Of a stretch of 27,840 nt of DNA, positions 6,705 through 12,875 are shown piece by piece. The stretch spans positions 1 to 27,840 of the forward strand of contig JAJYHP010000049.1 of assembly GCA_021784715.1 (NCBI GenBank), read 5' to 3'. Both the position numbers and the translations under genes were made by a program. This DNA is from a bacterium. Its GTDB lineage: Bacteria > Eremiobacterota > Eremiobacteria > Baltobacterales > Baltobacteraceae. The notes beneath the pieces were generated by a model. It did not search any database and was not told where the DNA came from. It saw nothing but the letters and a program-made list of their open reading frames with translations. Each line of letters starts with the position of its first letter. Position 1 is the stretch's first letter.

Positions 6705-8053
6705 GTTCCCGTTCGCGCGAGGGTGTGCGTCGCAACGCGAGCACGCACGCCAACCCCGCCAGCAATTGCAGCACGCCGCCGCGCGAGAACGTCATGAGCA
6801 GCGCGAGCGTTCCGAGTGCGATCGCCGCAGTACGCAGCGCACGCTCGTGCGGCATCTCGAGCGCAAAGAGGGCGGTGATGCCGACGGCGAGGTAAGCGCC
6901 GAGCTGGTTGGGGCCGCCGAGCGGCCCGGCGATCCGCGAAAACGTGTGGCCGAAGAGCGTCTCGTATTCGCTGACGCCGAGGCGGAGTTGTGCGAGCGCA
7001 AGCGCGGCGACGACGATCGTGCTCCACGCGAGCGTCCGGCGCAGCAAGCGTTCGTCGGGCGCGAGTGTATAGTAGGCGCCGGCGAGTAGAAAGATCGCGA
7101 AATATTCGGCGACCTTCAGCGTTTCGCGGATCGCATCGTGATGGACCGCCGCACCGAGCGCGGAGGCCGTCGATGCCAGCCCAAAGGCGAGAAAGGCCGC
7201 AATCGCAGCGTTCGGTGCGAAGGCACCGCGTGCGCGCATTTCGCGCAGCAGCGGAATCGCCGCGAGCGCGCAGGCGATGAAGACCGCCTTCGCAAGCGTG
7301 ATGGTGGTGCCGTGCGCCGCGACGCTCAACGAAAACGGCGCGGTCGCGAGGAGCAGTGCCCACCCATACGCGCTGCGTAGCCGCACCAAGAGCACCGCGG
7401 CAAAAAACGCAATCGCGATCAACGCGACGCGCAGGCGGAGTTGATTGAGGCCAAGCCCGTTGGCCGCGACCGCCTTCCCGGCGAGAAATTGCGACCCGGT
7501 CGCGCTGTTTTCCAGCTCGACGCGCTGCAATAGGACCGTGAGCTCGCGCGTGTCGGCGTTGATGCCGCGCTCTGCGGGAACGAAGAACGTACTCGGATGG
7601 ATCGAAACGCGAAGCGTGCGCGTTCTCCGCGGTGTGCGCGCGAGATGCACGGCGAGTTCGTGCTGCCCGGCGTCGAAGCAGCAGAGATGCGTCGGCGGCG
7701 CCCCGGCGACGCGCACGTCGAATGCCGCCGGCTCCGAGGCGAGCGCATAGGGCGGAATCTCGACGGTCAGGAGCAGCGTATCGTAGCTTCGCGCCGGCGC
7801 CGGGACCGCGAGGGTTGCGCGGCGTGCAAGCCAGCAGCACCCTTGCGCGTTCAGCGCGGCGTAGACCCCGGAGCTTCCCGAGGCGAGGATGCCCGGCGGA
7901 AGGACGCTCGGCGCCGCAGCAACGCCGAGTAGTGCCGAGTAGTAGAGGTAAGGTAAGGCAGAGCCAGATGCGCGGCAGCGTGGCTGCTATCGTGCGGCGG
8001 AACAACGGCGGTAGCTCACGCGGCGAGTTTCGTTGCGGAGGTCGCTCGCCCAT
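6705..8053 (-). pseudogene. O-antigen ligase/polymerase-family membrane protein, frameshifted and 3'-truncated
   Basis: Reading from ATG 8053, a first membrane segment (RIWLCLTLPLLLG) is followed by a frame break, then about 130 periplasm-like residues and at least eight membrane segments (for example ALIAIAFFAAVLLVRL and AYLAVGITALFALEM). It ends in the Wzy/WaaL hallmark MTFSRGGVLQLLAG. The frame break is caused by an exact 10-bp tandem duplication at 7924-7943; deleting one unit restores the frame. After the SRGG region the frame enters peptidase-derived sequence and stops at 6529, so the C-terminal membrane part is lost. Such proteins join or ligate lipid-linked glycans at the periplasmic face. 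With two lesions it is probably dead, although the tandem repeat could revert. Confidence 0.75.
7924..7943 (+). repeat. 10-bp tandem duplication causing a frameshift
   Basis: GCCGAGTAGT occurs twice in direct succession (7924-7933, 7934-7943). Removing one copy joins LTLPLLLG to VAAAPSVLPPG in the ligase-like gene. Confidence 0.85.
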
Positions 8054-8077
8054 TGGCGGGTGACCTACGAGGTGTAG

Positions 8078-8127
8078 CCGTACGAACGTACGGAAGGGTT
8101 GACCTTGTATCGCAAATCGACTATGCT
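8078..8127 (+). promoter_or_regulatory. Promoter and palindromic operator of the TacA/TacT-type pair
   Basis: A perfect palindrome CCGTACG-AA-CGTACGG (8078-8093) lies 5 bp upstream of a -35 TTGACC (8099-8104). A -10 TATGCT (8122-8127) follows after 17 bp. The palindrome is a good candidate binding site for the ribbon-helix-helix antitoxin encoded next. Confidence 0.55.
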
Positions 8128-8161
8128 GTTGCTATCCACCGATGAACGGAGAACCCCCGCG

Positions 8162-8449
8162 ATGCCTGCCCCCATTCCGCGCCGCCGCGAGCGCCTTGAG
8201 ATTCGGCTTACTGCCGACGAGCGCGCGCTGCTCGAGCGCGCCGCCCACCTGCACACCGCCGGCGATCTGAGCCGTTTGGTTACGACGATCGCTGTCGACG
8301 CTGCCCGCGCGATCATTCACGAGCATGAGATCACCGAGATCGATGCGACGACGCGCGCGGCCTTTTATGCAGCGCTCCTGGAGACATCGGAAAATCCTGC
8401 GCTTGCCGACCTCTTTTCGCAAGCGTCGCCCGAGGGCTACGACTTCTAA
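8162..8449 (+). CDS. DUF1778 (TacA-like) antitoxin
   Basis: The 95-residue protein has the DUF1778 pattern: a short ribbon-helix-helix strand (RRERLEIRLTADERALLERAA, spanning roughly residues 8-28), a second helix with AGDLSRLVTTIAVDAARAII, and an acidic C-terminal region ending EGYDF that in TacA antitoxins wraps the toxin. It binds DNA as a dimer and neutralises the acetyltransferase encoded immediately downstream (no intergenic base). ATG 8162 fits the family start; an in-frame start at 8099 would place coding sequence over the promoter. A palindrome upstream suggests autoregulation. Confidence 0.88.
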   Translation: MPAPIPRRRERLEIRLTADERALLERAAHLHTAGDLSRLVTTIAVDAARAIIHEHEITEIDATTRAAFYAALLETSENPALADLFSQASPEGYDF

Positions 8450-9040
8450 ATGCCGGTCGAACCGCTCGATGCCGCACAGCATAATCGCAACGACTTCACG
8501 TGCGGAAACGAGCGGGTCGACCGCTATTTCCAACGCCTCGCGCGGCAGGCCGCCGACCGATTCGTCGCGCAGACCTACGTTCTCGTCCCGGCACCTCCGC
8601 GCCCGACACCGTGTGAGGTTTTCGGCTATTACACGTTCGTTCAGCATACCTATCGCGACAGCGAGATGGATCCGACGACGGCGCGGGCGCTTCACGTCAA
8701 AAAATTGGGAACGATTCCCACGATCCTTCTCGGCCAACTCGGCGTGAGCTCGGGGCATCAAGGGAAAGGCGTTGGCAAGGCGTTGCTGCGCGACGCGCTT
8801 CGCCGAGCGCTGCACGCTGCGCTGAGCATCGGTGCCGTCGCCGTCATCACCGATCCTGTCGATGAGGCCGCTGCGTCGTTTTATTGCAAGCACGGCTTTC
8901 GATCGTTGCCGAAACAGGAGCCGCGCCTCCTCATTTCGACCCGCGAATTGGCGCGATATAACCCCGATATCCTTACCGCTTTCAAGAGCAGAACGCCCGC
9001 GATCGAAATTCCGTACGGGCCGCAAAATTTCTCGGCCTGA
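8450..9040 (+). CDS. GNAT acetyltransferase toxin (TacT-like)
   Basis: The 196-residue GNAT protein has the signature of the DUF1778-paired toxin group: near the N-terminus DFTCGNERVDRYFQRLARQ, and the acetyl-CoA binding motif LGVSSGHQGKGVGKALL near residues 97-113. The region FYCKHGFRSLP supplies the typical C-terminal GNAT element with the Tyr. Characterised TacT enzymes acetylate the amino group of aminoacyl-tRNA and stop translation. The ATG follows the antitoxin stop directly (TAAATG), so the genes are translationally coupled. The protein looks complete. It converges on higA with an 8-bp gap. Confidence 0.88.
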   Translation: MPVEPLDAAQHNRNDFTCGNERVDRYFQRLARQAADRFVAQTYVLVPAPPRPTPCEVFGYYTFVQHTYRDSEMDPTTARALHVKKLGTIPTILLGQLGVSSGHQGKGVGKALLRDALRRALHAALSIGAVAVITDPVDEAAASFYCKHGFRSLPKQEPRLLISTRELARYNPDILTAFKSRTPAIEIPYGPQNFSA

Positions 9041-9048
9041 TCTTCCGA

Positions 9049-9354
9049 CTACGCGTGCACGGCTGCGCGAGGACGAATGTCGCGTTGGATATCCTCAGCC
9101 TTTGCATCGGCCGCGATCGCAAGGTCGTATTTGCCCTGCAAGCGTATCCAAAATTCAGGAGTTGTCCCAAAGTAGCGCGAGAGTCGAAGCGCCGTCTCGG
9201 CTGTCAAAGAGCGGCGACCTTTGGTGATCTCCGAAATACGCGAAACAGGAACACGCAACGCCAATGCGAGTGCATGAGCGCTCATGTCGAGGGGTTTGAG
9301 GAAGTCCTCGAGCAGAACTTCCCCGGGGTGCGTCGGGGTAACGCGGTGTTTCAT
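9049..9354 (-). CDS. higA: HigA-family antitoxin (XRE-type)
   Basis: The 101-residue protein begins KHRVTPTHPGEVLLEDFLKPL, the HigA/VapI signature, followed by an XRE helix-turn-helix (AHALALALRVPVSRISEITKG, then LTAETALRLSRYFGT and PEFWIRLQGKYDL). It binds its own promoter and inhibits HigB. It starts 18 bp after the higB stop, in the toxin-first order characteristic of higBA. A C-terminal DIQRDIRPRAAV follows the fold. Start ATG 9354 is the only sensible one. Confidence 0.92.
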   Translation of the reverse strand: MKHRVTPTHPGEVLLEDFLKPLDMSAHALALALRVPVSRISEITKGRRSLTAETALRLSRYFGTTPEFWIRLQGKYDLAIAADAKAEDIQRDIRPRAAVHA

Positions 9355-9372
9355 GTATCCTCTGTATCTACG

Positions 9373-9645
9373 TTAGTGAAAATCGCCGATTTCAACGTCC
9401 TGTGCATTCCGGCCGTCCCAACGAAATCGGATGCGATGCTTTTCGTCGATGCGAATTTGCCAGGTCGTCGCTGTAAGTTTTTTGAGTTTATTTCCCGGGG
9501 GAATAAGTAGTTCGTCGATCCGGTCGACCACATCGAGTTGGTCGAGCTTTCGAAGTGCCGCTTTCGCATAACCGGCGAGGCGTTTAGATGCAACGCGGTG
9601 TTCGAAGAGATCCCTGGCGTCGTCATCTTTAAAGCTTGCGATCAC
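9373..9645 (-). CDS. higB: HigB-family RelE-like mRNA interferase toxin
   Basis: The 90-residue protein matches HigB: a first strand IASFKDDDARDLFEHR, a helical pair (KRLAGYAKAALRKLDQLD), then IPPGNKLKKLTATTWQIRI and a C-terminal HRIRFRWDGRNAQDVEIGDFH with the basic/His residues used for mRNA cleavage on the ribosome. GTG 9645 is taken as the start because family similarity begins there and it coincides with the predicted transcription start; longer readings to 9966 cross the promoter and the kamD start on the other strand. Followed by higA. Confidence 0.88.
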   Translation of the reverse strand: MIASFKDDDARDLFEHRVASKRLAGYAKAALRKLDQLDVVDRIDELLIPPGNKLKKLTATTWQIRIDEKHRIRFRWDGRNAQDVEIGDFH

Positions 9646-9681
9646 CGCGCCAAGTGTAGCCCGTGAAGCAGTGACCGTCAA
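9645..9681 (-). promoter_or_regulatory. Promoter of higBA, leaderless GTG start
   Basis: On the minus strand TTGACG (9681-9676) and TACACT (9658-9653) are separated by 17 bp. The transcription start predicted 7-8 nt later coincides with the higB GTG at 9645, so higB is probably translated from a leaderless mRNA. Confidence 0.55.
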
Positions 9682-9756
9682 GCGGTAGGCGCAGTGCGGA
9701 GCAGGCTGCCGCTCGATGCGGGCGCTACCTCGCCCTAGGCGGGGTGACCGAGGGGG

Positions 9757-9774
9757 TGGCGGCGGTTGCGCCGC
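9757..9774 (+). other. GC-rich hairpin upstream of kamD
   Basis: A 7-bp stem GGCGGCG / CGCCGCC with a GTTG loop, 20 bp before the kamD ATG. Its role is unknown; it has no T-run. The remaining higB-kamD gap (9646-9793) is too short for a cobalamin riboswitch. Confidence 0.35.
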
Positions 9775-9793
9775 CCAGGTACGATGGCGGGGT

Positions 9794-11332
9794 ATGGAAC
9801 TGCGGATCGATCCCTCCGTCGTCGCGGCGTGCCGCGCGCTCGCCGCTCGCATCGCCCGGCCGGTGGAAGAGTTTATCGCGGCGCATTCGACCGTGGCGGT
9901 CGAGCGCTCGGTGCTGCGCCTGCTCGGCGTCGACGGCGTGAACGCCGAGGAGATTCCGCTCCCCAACCTGCTCGTCGATAGCCTGAGCCCCGAGCAGCGG
10001 GCGCAGGGCGTTGCGCTCGCCTTCGGGCGCGCGCTCGCCGAGACCGGGCTCGAGCCGGCCGCCCTCGCCGCCGAGATCGCCGCCGGGCGAACGACGCTGG
10101 GCGCCTATGCCGCCACCCCCGTCGCCGCCGCCCGCGGAGCGCTCGCGCCCTACGTCGCCCGCGCAATGGAGCGCATCGCCGGCCGCCGCGAAGAGCGGCG
10201 CGCCGCGCTGGAACGCATGCCGCAGGGCGAGCCGCCGCTGCTCTACGTTATCGTCGCCAGCGGCAACATCTACGAAGACCGCACCGCCGCCGTCGCCGCC
10301 GCCGAAGCGGGCGCGCAGATTATCGCCGTCATCCGCTCCACCGGGCAGTCGCTGCTCGATTTCGTTCCGTACGGCCCCACCACCGAAGGCTTCGGCGGCA
10401 CCTACGCCACGCAAGCGAACTTCGCGATCATGCGCGAAGCGCTCGATGCGATCGGCGAAAAACTCGGGCGCTACATCATGCTCACCAATTACGCAAGCGG
10501 CCTCTGCATGCCCGAGATCGCCAGCATGGCCGCGCTCGAGCGGCTCGATATGCTGCTCAACGATTCGATGTACGGCATTCTCTTCCGCGATATCAACATG
10601 AAGCGCACCTTCGTCGATCAGCACTTCAGCCGCATGCTCAACGCGTATTCCGGCATCATCATCAACACCGGTGAAGATAACTATCTCACCACCGCCGATG
10701 CCGTGGAGCAAGCGCCTGCGGTGCTCGCATCGCAGTTCATCAACGAAGAGTTCGCCCATCGCGCGGGCATGCCCGATCGACAGATCGGCCTCGGCGACGC
10801 CTACGAAATCGATCCCGCACTGCAAGACGGCTTTCTCTTCCAGGTCGCGCAAGCGCAGCTCGCGCGGCAAATATTCCCCGATGCGCCGCTGAAATATATG
10901 CCGCCGACCAAGCACATGACCGGCGATATCTTCAAAGGGCATCTCATCGACGCGATGTTCAACCTCACTTCGGTGATGACCAAGCAAACCATCCATCTCT
11001 GCGGCATGCTCACCGAAGCGATCCACACGCCGTTCCTCGGCGATCGCGCGCTCGCCATCGAAAACGCGCGCTACGTGATGAACACCGCGCGGCATTTCGG
11101 CGACGAGATCTCCTTCAAACCCGACGGCCGCATCGAAACGCGCGCCCGCGACGTGCTGCGCGATTGCCGCGCGCTGCTCGAAAAAGTCGAAACGCGCGGC
11201 CTGATGGATTCCATCGCCGCCGGCGTCTTCGCCGACGTGAAACGTCCGCCCGACGGCGGGCGCGGTTTCGACGGCGTCTTCGCGCGCGCCGACGGTTACT
11301 ACAATCCGTTCGAGGAGGCGTTACGCGCATGA
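9794..11332 (+). CDS. kamD: Lysine 5,6-aminomutase alpha subunit
   Basis: The 512-residue protein matches the large subunit of adenosylcobalamin- and PLP-dependent lysine 5,6-aminomutase, which moves the terminal amino group of D-lysine or L-beta-lysine to C5 during lysine fermentation. Family landmarks include SGNIYEDRTAAVAAAEAGA, IRSTGQSLLDFVPYGPTTEG, TGDIFKGHLIDAMF near residue 376, MLTEAIHTPFLGDR near residue 404 and the C-terminal KRPPDGGRGFDGVF. Length is standard (about 515). ATG 9794 matches the family start, though its ribosome binding site is weak. The stop overlaps kamE (ATGA). No lysine 2,3-aminomutase, kdd or kce gene is nearby, so the rest of the pathway is either elsewhere or the substrate differs. 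Confidence 0.93.
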   Translation: MELRIDPSVVAACRALAARIARPVEEFIAAHSTVAVERSVLRLLGVDGVNAEEIPLPNLLVDSLSPEQRAQGVALAFGRALAETGLEPAALAAEIAAGRTTLGAYAATPVAAARGALAPYVARAMERIAGRREERRAALERMPQGEPPLLYVIVASGNIYEDRTAAVAAAEAGAQIIAVIRSTGQSLLDFVPYGPTTEGFGGTYATQANFAIMREALDAIGEKLGRYIMLTNYASGLCMPEIASMAALERLDMLLNDSMYGILFRDINMKRTFVDQHFSRMLNAYSGIIINTGEDNYLTTADAVEQAPAVLASQFINEEFAHRAGMPDRQIGLGDAYEIDPALQDGFLFQVAQAQLARQIFPDAPLKYMPPTKHMTGDIFKGHLIDAMFNLTSVMTKQTIHLCGMLTEAIHTPFLGDRALAIENARYVMNTARHFGDEISFKPDGRIETRARDVLRDCRALLEKVETRGLMDSIAAGVFADVKRPPDGGRGFDGVFARADGYYNPFEEALRA

Positions 11333-12093
11333 GTATGGGGCAGAGCGGGCTCGTGAAACCCTACGGCGATACGCTCGACGACGGCAAGGTGCAGCTCTCG
11401 TTCACGCTGCCGATCGAATGGAGCGAAGCGGCCGACGAAGCGGCGCGCCAGCTCGTTGCCAAGATGGGTTTTGCCGACGTGCAGGTGGTCGAAGGGCGGC
11501 ACATCGCGACCGGGTTTTCGTTCTTCGTCGTCTACGGCAGCACCACGCAGAGCATCGACGCAAGCAAAATCGCCGCGCCCTCGGCGAAGGCGCATGCGAT
11601 GTCGATGGAGGAGATCGATGCGCTGCTGCGCGAGCGGCTCGGGCGCAAAGTGCGTGTCGCCGGCGCCTGCATCGGCACCGACGCGCACACCGTCGGTATC
11701 GACGCGATTCTCAACATGAAGGGCTATAAAGGCGATTACGGGCTCGAACGCTACCAGATGTTCGAGACCTTCAACCTCGGCAGCCAGGTCGCGGTCGAAG
11801 AGTTCGTCCGCATCGCCAAGGAGCGGCAGATCGACGCGCTGCTGGCTTCGCAGGTCGTCACCCAGAAGGGCAGCGACGTCAAGAATTTCACCGCGCTGGT
11901 CGAGCTTTTAGAGGCCGAGGAGCTCCGCGACCAGGTAGTCTTAATTTGCGGTGGCCCTCGTGTAACGAACCTTATGGCCGCCGAGATGGGCTACGATGCC
12001 GGTTTCGGCCGCGGCACGCTTCCCAGCGAGGTCGCGGGCTTCATCGCCACTCGTCTCACCGAACGCATAGAAAAAGCGCAAAGGCAGAGGTAG
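11329..12093 (+). CDS. kamE: Lysine 5,6-aminomutase beta subunit (B12- and PLP-binding)
   Basis: The 254-residue protein carries the base-off/His-on cobalamin motif DAHTVG, with the cobalt-ligating His at residue 120. Exactly 11 residues later is a Lys (131, in LNMKG), the position of the PLP-binding lysine (Lys144, 11 residues after His133) in the Clostridium sticklandii enzyme. A C-terminal Rossmann domain follows (DALLASQVVTQKGSDVKNF and VVLICGGPRVTN), then GYDAGFGRGTLPSEVA. Both cofactor ligands are thus present and the enzyme is probably functional with KamD. The start overlaps the kamD stop (ATGA). A PilZ gene begins 33 bp downstream in the same direction. Confidence 0.95.
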   Translation: MSMGQSGLVKPYGDTLDDGKVQLSFTLPIEWSEAADEAARQLVAKMGFADVQVVEGRHIATGFSFFVVYGSTTQSIDASKIAAPSAKAHAMSMEEIDALLRERLGRKVRVAGACIGTDAHTVGIDAILNMKGYKGDYGLERYQMFETFNLGSQVAVEEFVRIAKERQIDALLASQVVTQKGSDVKNFTALVELLEAEELRDQVVLICGGPRVTNLMAAEMGYDAGFGRGTLPSEVAGFIATRLTERIEKAQRQR

Positions 12094-12126
12094 CAGGCGG
12101 CCCCCGCGTCGTAAAGGGGCAGCACG

Positions 12127-12801
12127 ATGTTAGGCGACCTCCTCGCGTGGTTTACGGGCAAGGAAGCAAACCGCAGGCGCTACCCGCGCAAGCGGAAGGG
12201 CTACAAGGCGCAGGTATCGGCAGACGGCGGCACTACCAGAAAGGCCGCCATCGGTTTGGATATCAGCGGCGGTGGGCTCTGCTTGATCACGCAAGAACCG
12301 GTCGGTCGCGATGAATTCGAAGTTTATGCATCGATTGAATCGCGGTTGATTCGCATGCGCGCGATCGCGGTGTGGAAAGATACCGTGACGCATCAAGGCA
12401 AATCGGTCTGGCGTTACGGCATGCGTTTTACCGGCATCGCCGCCGACGATTGGGATGCGATCGTTCGCTACACCACCGATAAACCGGTCGACGAAGTCAA
12501 CAAAGCGCAAGAAGAGCTCGTCACGGTGCGATTAACGCCCGACGAAACCAGCCGCATGATTCCCGTCGCGCTGCAGAAACGGCTGTTGCAGATGCTCGTG
12601 GAACGCCGTCGCCTCGCCCCGTTGCAAGAGAACGTGACGCCGCTGGTGCAGTATTTTTACTCCGGTCTCGCGCGCCAAGGCGACAAATTGCTCCATCGCC
12701 TCACCATCCAATCGAAGGTCGTCGGCCCCGAGGGTTCGGAGCTCTTCGAAACGCGCTTCACCTTCGACGATAAGGGCGAAACCGTCTCGATGCTCAACTA
12801 G
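12127..12801 (+). CDS. PilZ-domain protein
   Basis: The 224-residue protein has an N-terminal PilZ domain with both c-di-GMP contacts: the basic [10 protein letters not shown] (RxxxR) near residue 16-25 and DISGGGLCL (D/NxSxxG) near residue 49. The middle part [20 protein letters not shown] and RYGMRFTGI complete the barrel. The C-terminal 100 residues ([19 protein letters not shown], then a beta-rich end) are not recognised. It is cytoplasmic, without membrane segments. It lies between kamE and a chemoreceptor-like gene, with a ribosome binding site AAAGGGG before ATG 12127, so it may be in the same transcript. Likely role: a c-di-GMP-responsive modulator of motility or surface behaviour. 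Confidence 0.85.
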   Translation: MLGDLLAWFTGKEANRRRYPRKRKGYKAQVSADGGTTRKAAIGLDISGGGLCLITQEPVGRDEFEVYASIESRLIRMRAIAVWKDTVTHQGKSVWRYGMRFTGIAADDWDAIVRYTTDKPVDEVNKAQEELVTVRLTPDETSRMIPVALQKRLLQMLVERRRLAPLQENVTPLVQYFYSGLARQGDKLLHRLTIQSKVVGPEGSELFETRFTFDDKGETVSMLN

Positions 12802-12802
12802 C

Positions 12803-12842
12803 GGCCTGCTTGCCGCCGTCGCCGCGCTCGCCGCGGCAGGCC
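12803..12842 (+). other. GC hairpin between the PilZ and receptor genes
   Basis: GGCCTGC (12803-12809) pairs with GCAGGCC (12836-12842) around a GC-rich loop; a 10-bp palindrome GCAGCGCTGC follows at 12850-12859. There is no U-tract, so a classical intrinsic terminator is not supported. Confidence 0.3.
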
Positions 12843-12875
12843 CCGCGCTGCAGCGCTGCTAACTTCCGCCTTCAG

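Noticed and set aside
5630..8053. 807-residue open frame on the minus strand as one protein
   Set aside because: Only its last part (peptidase catalytic residues) and its first about 45 residues (ligase start) are meaningful. The middle is out-of-frame Arg-rich sequence opened by a tandem duplication and an indel.
9646..9793. Cobalamin riboswitch before the B12-dependent kamDE
   Set aside because: The gap is 148 bp and also holds the divergent higBA promoter. No B12-box-like sequence was recognised.
9725..11095. 456-residue minus-strand frame opposite kamD
   Set aside because: kamD is unambiguous. The antisense frame is Gly/Ala/Asp-rich low-information sequence.
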